Shown: positions 7,911-15,324 of the stretch, piece by piece | How the letters are laid out: the number at the start of each line of letters is the position of its first letter | Numbering within the stretch: the stretch's first letter is position 1 | Origin: an uncultured SAR324 cluster bacterium | Lineage (GTDB): Bacteria > SAR324 > NAC60-12 | Direction: 5' to 3' | NCBI GenBank assembly: GCA_902513935.1 | Contig: CABXOR010000030.1 | Span: 1 to 21,467, forward strand | DNA: 21,467 nucleotides | Program-made: the position numbers and the translations under genes | Notes under the pieces: generated by a model | Told to the model about the DNA's origin: nothing | Seen by the model: the letters and a program-made list of their open reading frames with translations, nothing else | Database searches by the model: none

Positions 7911-9155
7911 ATGGAAAAAGCTCTGGAAGGTGTCCGTATTTTGGACATGACCCATGTTCAATCTGGACCGACCTGTACCCAACTGCTCGCATGGTTTGGA
8001 GCTGATGTAATAAAGGTGGAACGACCTGGTGTTGGAGACGCTACGCGAGGTCAATTGCAAGATATTCCGAACGTGGATAGTCTCTACTTTACGATGCTGA
8101 ACCACAACAAGCGCAGCCTCACGCTGAACACCAAGAATGCCAAGGGTAAAGAGATCTTTGCCAAGCTCATCAAGCATTGTGACGTGATGGTCGAAAACTT
8201 TGCTCCCGGTGCCATCGACCGTATGGGATTTCCCTGGGAGAAGATTCAAGAAATTAATCCGCGAATGATTTACGCCTCAGTTAAGGGATTTGGACCTGGT
8301 CCATTTGAAGATTGCAAAGTCTACGAAAATGTTGCCCAATGCACTGGAGGTTCTGCCTCTACTACAGGTGAGCTTGACGGATTCCCTATGGTAACAGGTG
8401 CGCAGATCGGCGATTCTGGCACTGGGTTGAACTTAGCGTTTGGGATTAGCACTGCCCTGTTCCACCGGGAAAAAAGCGGCCGCGGCCAGCGTATTACATG
8501 CTCCATGCAGGACGGAGTGTTGAACCTATGCCGGGTCAAACTGCGAGACCAGCAACGCCTGGCACATGGACCATTGAAAGAATACCCGCAGTACCCGAAC
8601 GGTGAATTCGGCGAGGCGACTCCTCGCTCAGGCAACGCTTCAGGGGGAGGCCAGCCCGGTTGGATTGTGCGATGCAAAGGCTGGGAAACCGACCCGGATG
8701 CTTACAGCTATGTAATTACTCAAGCGGCAGCTTTCCCTGCACTTGCCAAGACCATTGGTCACGAGGATTGGTTGGAGGACCCGGAATGGTCTACTCCGGA
8801 AGCCCGCCTGCCTAAGCTCGATAAAGTCTTTGAGGAAATCGAGAAGTGGACTAAGACCAAGACCAAGTTCGAGGTTATGGACATCCTCAATCCACTCAAC
8901 GTCCCCTGCGGTCCTATTCTCAGTATGAAAGAGTTGGCGGAGGAGCCTTCGCTTAGAGCGACCGGTACCATTGTCGAGGTCGATCATCCTGAGCGCGGCA
9001 AATACCTGACGGTTGGAAACCCTATCAAACTTTCGGATTCGCCGACAGACGTTCAACGTTCACCGCTATTGGGTGAACATACGGATGAAGTCCTGACGGA
9101 GATTGGACTCAGCGGTGCCGAGATTGCTGCTGCTAAGGAGGAAAATGCGGTGTAA
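7911..9155 (+). CDS. Formyl-CoA:oxalate CoA-transferase-like protein (class III CoA-transferase)
   Basis: A 414-residue family III CoA-transferase, closely resembling Oxalobacter Frc and E. coli YfdW (slightly shorter, mainly in the loop near residues 220-240). Matching stretches include [59 protein letters not shown] and [11 protein letters not shown]. The catalytic Asp that forms the acyl-aspartyl anhydride is D168 (IGDSGTGLN). Position 48 is Gln (RGQLQD), as I recall for YfdW, where Oxalobacter Frc has Trp48. The glycine loop over the active site reads SGGGQ instead of GGGGQ. The likely reaction is transfer of CoA from formyl-CoA to a carboxylate, giving formate and an acyl-CoA substrate for the lyase upstream. 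The start has AAAGG (7901-7905) 5 bases away. It lies 70 bases after the lyase gene and 30 before the formyl hydrolase gene, so these are probably one operon. Oxalate is the default substrate, but a 2-hydroxy acid is equally possible here. Confidence 0.88.
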   Translation: MEKALEGVRILDMTHVQSGPTCTQLLAWFGADVIKVERPGVGDATRGQLQDIPNVDSLYFTMLNHNKRSLTLNTKNAKGKEIFAKLIKHCDVMVENFAPGAIDRMGFPWEKIQEINPRMIYASVKGFGPGPFEDCKVYENVAQCTGGSASTTGELDGFPMVTGAQIGDSGTGLNLAFGISTALFHREKSGRGQRITCSMQDGVLNLCRVKLRDQQRLAHGPLKEYPQYPNGEFGEATPRSGNASGGGQPGWIVRCKGWETDPDAYSYVITQAAAFPALAKTIGHEDWLEDPEWSTPEARLPKLDKVFEEIEKWTKTKTKFEVMDILNPLNVPCGPILSMKELAEEPSLRATGTIVEVDHPERGKYLTVGNPIKLSDSPTDVQRSPLLGEHTDEVLTEIGLSGAEIAAAKEENAV

Positions 9156-9185
9156 CTTGTTCAGAAAAGGATGTGAATTTTTTCC

Positions 9186-10103
9186 ATGCGACTGATCATC
9201 ATGGGCCAGCAGGCCTTCGGCAAAGATTGCCTGGAAGCAGTCTTGGAAAAAGGCAAGGACGAAATCGTTGCTGTCTACTGTGCGCCCGACAAAGAGGGTA
9301 AGCCGGTGGACCCGATCAAGGAGTTCGCGCTGGAGCAGGGACTTCCAGTCGTCCAGCCACCCAACTTCAAGGACAAGAAGGTTTTGGACGAGATACGTGC
9401 GCTCCGCGCCGATCTCTGCGTTATGGCCTATGTGACGATCTTCGTACCCGAAGCAGCCCGTGACATTCCGACCCACGGCTCCATCTGCTTCCATCCGTCA
9501 CTGTTGCCCAGGCACCGAGGTCCAAGCTCCATCAATTGGGCACTCATCGGAGGCACAACCAAGACGGGACTGACATTTTTTTGGCCGAACGACGGCCTGG
9601 ACGAAGGAGAAATACTTTTGCAGAAGGAGGTTGTAGTTGGTCCGGACGACACGCTCGGCACCATTTATTTCCAGAAAATCTTTCCTTTGGGAATCGAGGC
9701 CGCTTTGGAGGCGATTGACCTTGTGCGCTCCGGAAACCCGCCACGCATCCGGCAGGACGAATCTCAGGCAACTTACGAATCTTGGTGCAAGCATGAGCAT
9801 GCCGAAATTGACTGGTCACAGCCGGTTGATGAGGTGTATAATCTGGTTCGGGGGACCAATCCGCAACCGGGTGCATGGACTATTCACAATGGCGATGTGC
9901 TGAAAATTTTTGATTGCTCCAGAGTCGAGGTAACCGGTACTCCCGGTGAAGTGGTACAGGTAACAGAGGCTGGTTTCTCAGTAGCCGCCTATGGAGGCGG
10001 AATCCTGGTGCACCGAGTTCGTCCTGTCAACGACAAGAAAATATTGGCGGCTGAATTTGTATCAAAGAGTGGTCTTTCAGCTGGAGTTATTCTAGGAAAC
10101 TGA
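9186..10103 (+). CDS. Stand-alone formyltransferase/10-formyl-THF hydrolase-like protein
   Basis: A 305-residue protein with an N-terminal formyl_transf domain (about 1-185) and a C-terminal domain (about 205-300). It resembles the hydrolase domain of ALDH1L1 (10-formyltetrahydrofolate dehydrogenase) more than methionyl-tRNA formyltransferase: MRLIIMGQQAFG aligns with its N-terminus, and FHPSLLPRHRGPSSINW, FFWPNDGLDEGEILLQKE, ATYESW and RGTNPQPGAWT all have close counterparts there. Catalytic His103 and Asp139 are present with the same 36-residue spacing as His106/Asp142. The residue two before the His is Cys101, where Fmt has Asn and ALDH1L1 has Ile. Expected chemistry is release or transfer of the formyl group of 10-formyl-THF; transfer from formyl-CoA to THF is a speculative alternative suggested by the neighbours. 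The AAAAGGA site (9165-9171) is 14 bases from the ATG, rather far, but the homology starts exactly here. It is the last gene of the plus-strand cluster. Confidence 0.85.
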   Translation: MRLIIMGQQAFGKDCLEAVLEKGKDEIVAVYCAPDKEGKPVDPIKEFALEQGLPVVQPPNFKDKKVLDEIRALRADLCVMAYVTIFVPEAARDIPTHGSICFHPSLLPRHRGPSSINWALIGGTTKTGLTFFWPNDGLDEGEILLQKEVVVGPDDTLGTIYFQKIFPLGIEAALEAIDLVRSGNPPRIRQDESQATYESWCKHEHAEIDWSQPVDEVYNLVRGTNPQPGAWTIHNGDVLKIFDCSRVEVTGTPGEVVQVTEAGFSVAAYGGGILVHRVRPVNDKKILAAEFVSKSGLSAGVILGN

Positions 10104-10289
10104 ACGACTAAACGTAATGGAAATTCTACTGGAGGATTTGCGATTAAATCAATACGGATAACCTAGTCCGGAGCTTGATGGCACAAGGACAGTTGTTTCC
10201 CAATCCACTGATTTTCAGGTTTAACTGTAACTGAGTACCATACAGCTACCGGCGGGAATAAGATCAATAAATATGATGTACTAACCTCT
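10104..10289. other. Convergent gap after the formyl hydrolase gene, no recognised feature
   Basis: This stretch lies between the 3' end of the plus-strand cluster and the recognisable end of the lyase pseudogene on the minus strand. It may hold more decayed operon sequence (remnants of the lyase, CoA-transferase or formyl hydrolase), but I could not align any part with confidence. No clear hairpin-plus-T-run terminator is visible on either strand. Confidence 0.4.
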
Positions 10290-10480
10290 CCTTAGGCTTC
10301 GTGCTCCTCCATCTGTTCATTCCGCACGTCAATGATGCATACTCTTTCGTCAAGACATCAGTCTTAAATGTTGATTATGTGTCTTTTGCAGAATGTGGAG
10401 ACAGAATCAATGCCTTGGTTCTTTAAAGCTTTTGAGGCAAGATGCCCCACCTAAAATGATATCTTCTTATCGGCTTTTCT
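10290..10480 (-). pseudogene. Decayed N-terminal fragment of a second 2-hydroxyacyl-CoA lyase gene
   Basis: Read on the minus strand, 10444-10291 translates with two in-frame stops as LASKALKNQGIDSV, STFCKRHIINI, CLDERVCIIDVRNEQ. The intact lyase at 6101 has LVAKALKNEGVDTI, FTLCGGHIIDI and CLDEGIRIIDVRHEQ at residues 29-71; 28 of 49 positions are identical by eye. The first part (to about 10480) also aligns at the DNA level after a one-base shift in the GGAGGACAT region. It starts right after the tctA stop codon, so this copy had the order tctB-tctA-lyase. After about 10290 I cannot recognise further homology. It cannot make a functional enzyme. Confidence 0.85.
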
Positions 10481-10490
10481 CTATAATATG

Positions 10491-12011
10491 TTAGGATGTT
10501 TCACTGTCAGTTCCTGGGAAGAAATGCCTTTTCAGTGGCTTGACAGCCGGCAGGATCAACAGGATGATTGCTATAATCGTGATGGGACCTGCAATGGGCC
10601 GGGTGAAAAAAACAGAAAAATCCCCGTTTGATATAAGAAGCGACTGGCGTAACGCAGGCTCTGCAATAGGTCCTAACACAATGGCAAGCACTGCTGGGGC
10701 AAGTGGATAATCCAGCTTGCGTAGCATGTAAGCCCCTACTCCAAAGATTAGCATGAGCCAGACATCATGCATGTCCTGGGTAGGTGCGTAGCCACCTACG
10801 AGGCAAAGTACAAAGATTATAGGAGCCAAAACGGTGAATGGCATTTTTAAGACCCATAAGAAAACAGGAATAAATGCCAAATTGATTAAGACTGCGAAAA
10901 AATTTGCTACATAAAGAGAGCCAATCAATCCCCAGACAAACTCCTTTTCCTCGACGAAAAGCAGTGGTCCCGGTGTCAAGCCCCAAATGACCATTCCCCC
11001 CAAAAGAATCGCCGTAGTCGGAGAACCAGGAATACCGAGGGTGAGCATAGGCAAAAGTGATCCTGTCGAAGCGGCGTTGTTAGCAGATTCAGGTGCTACC
11101 ACTCCAGCCACTTCTCCCTTGCCGAAATTACCAGGTTCTTTGGATGTCATTTTAGCTACTCCATAGGCCATGAGAGAACCTGGAGTTGCGCCGGCAGCCG
11201 GAAGAATTCCTACAAAAAATCCCAACACGGATCCTATTGTCCACGAGAACCACGTGCGCCCCATGTCTCGTATACTGTCTATAATCCCGCTTATGGAAAT
11301 TACAGCTTTAGACATGGCGCTGTCCTCACGGTTGCTCTCAATTGTCCACATCATTTCACCTATTCCGTAGATGCCAATCGCCAAAACTAGAAAATTGATT
11401 CCATGCATAAACCCGATTATATCGAAAAATATTAGTCTTGGCTCTCCCGACATAATATCCAGGCCCACTGTACTAAATACTAAACCGATACAGATAGAAA
11501 AAATGGTTTTTGGGATATCATCTCCGCTGAGGCCAACAAAGGTTGCAAATGCAAGGAGCATCAACGCGAAGATCTCTTGGTCTCCAAAGTCCAGGGCAAT
11601 ATTGGCAAGCATGGGAGCGAAACCGGTAAAAAGTAATATGGAAATGGTACCCCCAATGAAGGAAGCCATCGCTGCGGTAATCAATGCTTTATCGGCTTTA
11701 CCTTTAAGGGCCAGAGGTCGACCGTCAAAGGTTGTTGCTACGGCTGTGGAAGCACCAGGGATTCCAAGCATGATTGAGCTGATTGCTCCACCATACATTG
11801 CTCCATAATAAAGTGCTGCAAGAAAGATAATCGCACTCGCAGGTGGAACCAGAAAAGTCATAGGCAGTAATATTGCCACTCCGTTCACAGATCCCAAACC
11901 TGGCATGGCTCCAATGAACAATCCGACAATTACCCCGACTATTATTACTAAGAGGTTGAGCGGCTGGAACGCGATGATAAAACCATCCAGAAGAAGTGTT
12001 ATTATATCCAT
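10491..12011 (-). CDS. tctA: Tripartite tricarboxylate transporter large membrane subunit (TctA)
   Basis: A 506-residue, very hydrophobic protein with the usual TctA length and motifs: GLFIGAMPGLGSVNG (30-44), YYGAMYGGAISSIMLGIPG (68-86), TTFDGRPLALKGKADKAL (93-110), a repeated GILPAAGATPGS motif in the second half, and TLGIPGSPTTAILLGGM. About ten to twelve transmembrane segments are expected. TctA is the channel-forming subunit that couples carboxylate uptake to an ion gradient, working with TctB and the periplasmic TctC. It follows tctB after 96 bases on the same strand; its ribosome-binding site is weak (TAAGAA just before the ATG). The cognate tctC is probably the one at 4769 on the other strand. 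Pieces of a second tctA lie in the scar at 5850-6075. The stop codon is followed at once by the decayed lyase fragment. Confidence 0.95.
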   Translation of the reverse strand: MDIITLLLDGFIIAFQPLNLLVIIVGVIVGLFIGAMPGLGSVNGVAILLPMTFLVPPASAIIFLAALYYGAMYGGAISSIMLGIPGASTAVATTFDGRPLALKGKADKALITAAMASFIGGTISILLFTGFAPMLANIALDFGDQEIFALMLLAFATFVGLSGDDIPKTIFSICIGLVFSTVGLDIMSGEPRLIFFDIIGFMHGINFLVLAIGIYGIGEMMWTIESNREDSAMSKAVISISGIIDSIRDMGRTWFSWTIGSVLGFFVGILPAAGATPGSLMAYGVAKMTSKEPGNFGKGEVAGVVAPESANNAASTGSLLPMLTLGIPGSPTTAILLGGMVIWGLTPGPLLFVEEKEFVWGLIGSLYVANFFAVLINLAFIPVFLWVLKMPFTVLAPIIFVLCLVGGYAPTQDMHDVWLMLIFGVGAYMLRKLDYPLAPAVLAIVLGPIAEPALRQSLLISNGDFSVFFTRPIAGPITIIAIILLILPAVKPLKRHFFPGTDSETS

Positions 12012-12107
12012 TTCTTAGTTAATTAATGTTTTTGTAAATGAATCAAATAAAATCAATAAAGCCAAAATCACTAAGCGCCTGTGGTTATTTCAGAAACAAT
12101 AAAAATC

Positions 12108-12605
12108 CTAAAGGAAAAAACTGTACAGCGGAAAGAAAAGAGGTTCCAAATACCCCTTTGGCAAAACAATTCTCAGAGCAATGTCGAAGAAGAAGAAGAT
12201 TATGACAGGTGCAAAGAGTCCAACCAAAATCGTGATGATCCAAGAATGGCCACCCAAAAATCTGAGATAAAACAACAGAAATAACGGAATGCTCCCATAC
12301 ATCCCTATAATATGAACCAAACCAATCATCACTGTTAACGCACCACCAACCAAAATAAACATCCTTAATGCGTAGGCATCCATGAATGAATTTTGCGAAT
12401 TGGATGGCGGAGTTAAGTGGCGATACCAGTTGACCATCGTCCACAGGCAACAGACCAACATTATGGCTGCAAGCCAGAAAGGGAATGCTCCTCCTCCTGG
12501 CCCTTCATCAGCGATCCAGCCGATAGGCAATTCAGCGCTCTTCCACATCAGATAAACCGATAAAATTGCCATCAGTATAGCTGCAACTATTTCGGCACGC
12601 CTCAT
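12108..12605 (-). CDS. tctB: Tripartite tricarboxylate transporter small membrane subunit (TctB)
   Basis: A 165-residue membrane protein of TctB size. It has hydrophobic segments at about 7-20, 41-58, 82-101, 103-117 and 122-145, and the family-typical GPGGGAFPFW stretch (36-45) before the second segment. TctB is the small subunit needed for TTT transport, with no known catalytic residues. Sequence conservation in this family is low, so the call rests on length, topology, the glycine-rich motif and the position directly before tctA. The first 15 codons and about 20 bases of leader are repeated in inverted orientation at 5778-5843. The ATG overlaps the stop codon of a small upstream frame (ATGA). 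Confidence 0.88.
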   Translation of the reverse strand: MRRAEIVAAILMAILSVYLMWKSAELPIGWIADEGPGGGAFPFWLAAIMLVCCLWTMVNWYRHLTPPSNSQNSFMDAYALRMFILVGGALTVMIGLVHIIGMYGSIPLFLLFYLRFLGGHSWIITILVGLFAPVIIFFFFDIALRIVLPKGYLEPLFFPLYSFFL

Positions 12606-12625
12606 ACCCTTGAACCTTTCTGATC
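12561..12625 (-). repeat. Inverted-repeat copy B: tctB 5' end plus leader
   Basis: Partner of 5778-5843 on the opposite strand. It comprises the 5' end of the intact tctB and about 20 bases before its start codon. The differences from copy A are mostly at third codon positions, so the two copies diverged some time ago or came from related but different sources. Confidence 0.8.
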
Positions 12626-12826
12626 TATCTGCGTGTTGAGATGCGAAATTTGTTTCATTATCATTGAGAACTGACCATCTTTAGCTATATAGGATTTGGC
12701 GAGATGTGCGCCCTCAACCAAGCTTTCGTGCTTAATGTTTTCAAAAGCGGATTCGTTGGCAAAATGATGAATTTTGTATTTTTTTGGATCTTTCACGACA
12801 ACTCTTTTGGGAATCGTAATCCACAT
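12602..12826 (-). CDS. Small hypothetical open frame upstream of tctB
   Basis: A 74-codon frame whose TGA overlaps the tctB ATG (ATGA), which would allow translational coupling. I do not recognise the product; it is mixed-charge, without a signal peptide or membrane segment. There is no Shine-Dalgarno sequence before its ATG. Its last six or so codons lie in the leader block that is conserved, but non-coding, upstream of the scar at 5799. This argues against a real gene; the frame may be chance. Confidence 0.22.
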   Translation of the reverse strand: MWITIPKRVVVKDPKKYKIHHFANESAFENIKHESLVEGAHLAKSYIAKDGQFSMIMKQISHLNTQIDQKGSRV

Positions 12827-13129
12827 TACTCAATAAATATGAACCGGATTTCATCGTAATCCACTTTTTACATGAAAATAGCGATTCTTGAAAAACGACT
12901 AAGGGATACTGAATACGAACGTGCATTTTTCCACAAGCTGGAAAAGATAGCAATAAAATATTTGCTGTCTTCCTTAAATAGCAGTTAAACCATGATTTTA
13001 AAAATATTATTAAAATGCTCCTTTTTTTTAGTGCCGCTCAAACAAAAATTAGTTGTATAAAACCGAGGAAGATGGGAGAAAATAAATTATGCACGTTATA
13101 TTTTTATATTCACATTTTCACTTTTACCA
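12827..13129. other. AT-rich gap between tctBA and the YheT-like hydrolase
   Basis: About 300 bases between the small frame upstream of tctB and the 3' end of the hydrolase gene. It should contain the promoter for tctBA, but I see no convincing -35/-10 pair on the minus strand. I looked for a remnant of a second tctC, as predicted by the operon order, and found none that I could align. Confidence 0.4.
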
Positions 13130-14098
13130 TTAATTTAGATTGCCCAATTGTTTTTTAAAAAATTCTGGAATTCTGGTTTCTATCCAACCATAATTTTTCC
13201 AAAGATTTCCATTGATGAATCCAGCATGACCACCCTTTGGAAGGAATTCAAGTTCTACCGTGTCCGATACTTCTTTTGGACTGGGGAAAGTATTTTTATC
13301 CAGGAAAGGATCATCCAGTGAGTTCATAATGAGTGTTGGAACACAGATTTTATTGAGGTATTGTCTACAGGATGATTCAGAATAATAGTGATCAGCATTT
13401 CCGAATCCATGTAAAGGAGCCGTAACCCTTTCGTCAAACTCTCGTAAAGTCTTTATTTTATTCAAATCACCTGGATTAAACAAAGGTGGTAGATCCCGGA
13501 ATTTTCGTTTTGCTGATTTACGTAACAGATTGACAAAATGACTCTGGTAAATCCTTGAAAATCCTTTCTCCAGGATGGAAGTTGAAGAAGCAAGGTCGAA
13601 AGGTGTAGATACCGCGGCAGCAGCACTTATTCCAGCGCTATTCCCTTTTTCTCCAAGCCATTTCAATAGAGTATTCCCGCCAAGTGAGTATCCGTAAACC
13701 ATCAATGGAATATCAGGGTATCGTGTTTTTACCAGATTGACGACCAAGTCCAGGTCACCAGTTTCACCAGCATGATAGGTCCGCTGAAGCCTGTTTGAAA
13801 ACCCGCCACAGTTTCGGTTAAGCAGAAGGACTCCATTCCATCCTATTTTGCTAATAACTCCAAACATGGCTTTGACATTATTAGAGGAAAAATCTCCTTC
13901 CAAACCGTGAACTATTATTACAATCGGCCCGTTCCCTTCAGTTAACCAGTACAAATTAATGAAATCTCCATCATCAAGTTCTATTTGCTCTTTCTTGGTG
14001 TCTGGAGAAGGAAGGGATCTAAATCTGGAAGCCCAAATGGTTTGCCAGTGTGGGCCTGGCAACCAACAGCTCGGACGAAATACTGATTTCACTTTCAT
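13130..14098 (-). CDS. YheT-family alpha/beta hydrolase
   Basis: A 322-residue alpha/beta hydrolase of the YheT/EMB8-like group. Diagnostic features are LPGPHWQTIWAS near the N-terminus (13-24), the oxyanion-region HGLEGDFSSN (64-73), NRNCGGFSNR (95-103), the nucleophile elbow YGYSLGGN (S138), the acid in LDDPFL (D262 or D263) and the catalytic His in KGGHAGFI (H291). Members are predicted esterases or hydrolases; the physiological substrate of the bacterial proteins is not established. No signal peptide is seen, so it is probably cytoplasmic. The ribosome-binding site is weak. It is on the same strand as the dienelactone-hydrolase-family gene, about 280 bases away. Confidence 0.88.
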   Translation of the reverse strand: MKVKSVFRPSCWLPGPHWQTIWASRFRSLPSPDTKKEQIELDDGDFINLYWLTEGNGPIVIIVHGLEGDFSSNNVKAMFGVISKIGWNGVLLLNRNCGGFSNRLQRTYHAGETGDLDLVVNLVKTRYPDIPLMVYGYSLGGNTLLKWLGEKGNSAGISAAAAVSTPFDLASSTSILEKGFSRIYQSHFVNLLRKSAKRKFRDLPPLFNPGDLNKIKTLREFDERVTAPLHGFGNADHYYSESSCRQYLNKICVPTLIMNSLDDPFLDKNTFPSPKEVSDTVELEFLPKGGHAGFINGNLWKNYGWIETRIPEFFKKQLGNLN

Positions 14099-14376
14099 TT
14101 AGATAATTTACTGGAATTGAGTATTAATCTTTATTTTAGTCCGTACAGGATTAATTTGTATAAAATTATACGTTGTCAAATATGGAGATACAAGGAGCTA
14201 AAAGCAGGATCTGTGTTATATAAAATACTTTCTGAATTGAATTGAAAATTATTAGTTGATAGTGGCTTTGTATGAATTAGCCGGGAGAAATGGGATTTAC
14301 TTTTATGGGGATAATTTTGAACAGTAACAAGTGGCATTGTGGAGAGCGCAGGATTCGGATCCGACTACTCTTCCAT

Positions 14377-15105
14377 TTACTTAAGATTCCTTTCAAACAA
14401 GGTCAAGATTCTATACCAGTGCCTTTCTGCAGAAGTCCTGTGATATTTTTCCTTTCTATCTGGGAATACGAACCCGTGTTCGGTCCCTGGATACCATTCT
14501 ATTCGATAATTAATGTCTGTTTTAGCAAGATGTTTTTTCAGGGATTCAATCATTTCCCTGGGAACCCACACATCGTTTTCAGCACAGCCAAAATAAATTT
14601 CTCCCTTTATTTTATGGGAACTTAGATGAGGTGATTTCTCTGAGTCTGTGAAAAGTTCAACACCATGAATGCTCGCGGTGGCTCTGATTCGATCATTGAT
14701 TTCAGCTGCTGCCGCAAATACGAATTGTCCGCTCATGCAGTAGCCCAGACAACCCACTGGCCCTTGAGAAGCAGTTTCATCTTTAAGTGCCTCTTTTAAG
14801 AGATGTCTACAATCTTTTACTACCATCTCATTACTAAGACTATTCTTGTGCTCAAACATGATCTCCCGACTTTTATCTGTTCCATCTGAAACAAATTCTG
14901 TGACACGACGATAATAAAGATTTGGCAGCATGACCCAATATCCACAGGCAGCAATTCTTCTCGCCATTTGGTGGAGTTCTTCCCTCTTTCCCGGTGCGTC
15001 CATCAAAAAAAGAATTACGGGATGTGGACCATCTTCGTCCGGATGAACAATGAAGGTGTTCATTTGACCTTCACCTGTATCAGTGGTTATTTCTTTTTCC
15101 TGCAT
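14377..15105 (-). CDS. Dienelactone hydrolase family protein
   Basis: A 242-residue alpha/beta hydrolase with the Cys-Asp-His triad of dienelactone hydrolases: GYCMSGQ (C123), ENDVWVP (D178) and GTEHGF (H210). The N-terminal strand and oxyanion region (PVILFLMDAPGKREE, 29-43) are also typical. Classical members open dienelactones in chlorocatechol breakdown, but most genomic members have unknown ester or lactone substrates, and no aromatic-degradation genes are nearby. It is cytoplasmic, with no signal peptide. The start ATG has no strong ribosome-binding site. The 278-base gap downstream, to the YheT-like gene, holds nothing I recognise. Confidence 0.88.
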   Translation of the reverse strand: MQEKEITTDTGEGQMNTFIVHPDEDGPHPVILFLMDAPGKREELHQMARRIAACGYWVMLPNLYYRRVTEFVSDGTDKSREIMFEHKNSLSNEMVVKDCRHLLKEALKDETASQGPVGCLGYCMSGQFVFAAAAEINDRIRATASIHGVELFTDSEKSPHLSSHKIKGEIYFGCAENDVWVPREMIESLKKHLAKTDINYRIEWYPGTEHGFVFPDRKEKYHRTSAERHWYRILTLFERNLK

Positions 15106-15290
15106 AATTGATTAGATTTTTTAGTGTGTCAGAAAATGATTAAATATATATTAAATCAAAAAATTATTTGTCACATTCAGGACTCTTTTTTATTCAAAAT
15201 ATTTATTCTTTTTGGGAATATAATTACTAAAAGGTTCTCAAATTTTTTATATTGAATATTCTGTCAATAATTTCAAACTGGACTAGAAAT

Positions 15291-15310
15291 AATGGGGACA
15301 GGTTTGTAAT
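15291..15310. repeat. Short GGGACAGG-type repeat, copy 1
   Basis: AATGGGGACAGGTTTGTAAT lies just after the 3' end of the first cyclase gene. Related versions occur at 18290-18317 and 19795-19809. Such AATGGG(G)ACAGG words recall remnants of REP-type or IS200-like elements in other genomes, but no transposase is present and the copies are short. Confidence 0.3.
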
Positions 15311-15324
15311 AGACCTCTAATTGA

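Noticed and set aside
9186..10103. Methionyl-tRNA formyltransferase (fmt)
   Set aside because: The catalytic-loop residues and flanking motifs match the ALDH1L1 hydrolase domain much better, the Asn two before the catalytic His is missing, and there is no def gene next to it.
10285..10425. A plus-strand open frame of about 49 codons
   Set aside because: It has no start codon or ribosome-binding site and lies opposite the lyase pseudogene, which explains the sequence.
12606..13129. Remnant of a second tctC upstream of the minus-strand tctB
   Set aside because: Expected from the operon model, but I could align nothing beyond the roughly 20-base leader block to the tctC region.
14290..14625. 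A 111-codon plus-strand open frame
   Set aside because: Most of it is antisense to the dienelactone hydrolase family gene, and its product shows no recognisable domain.
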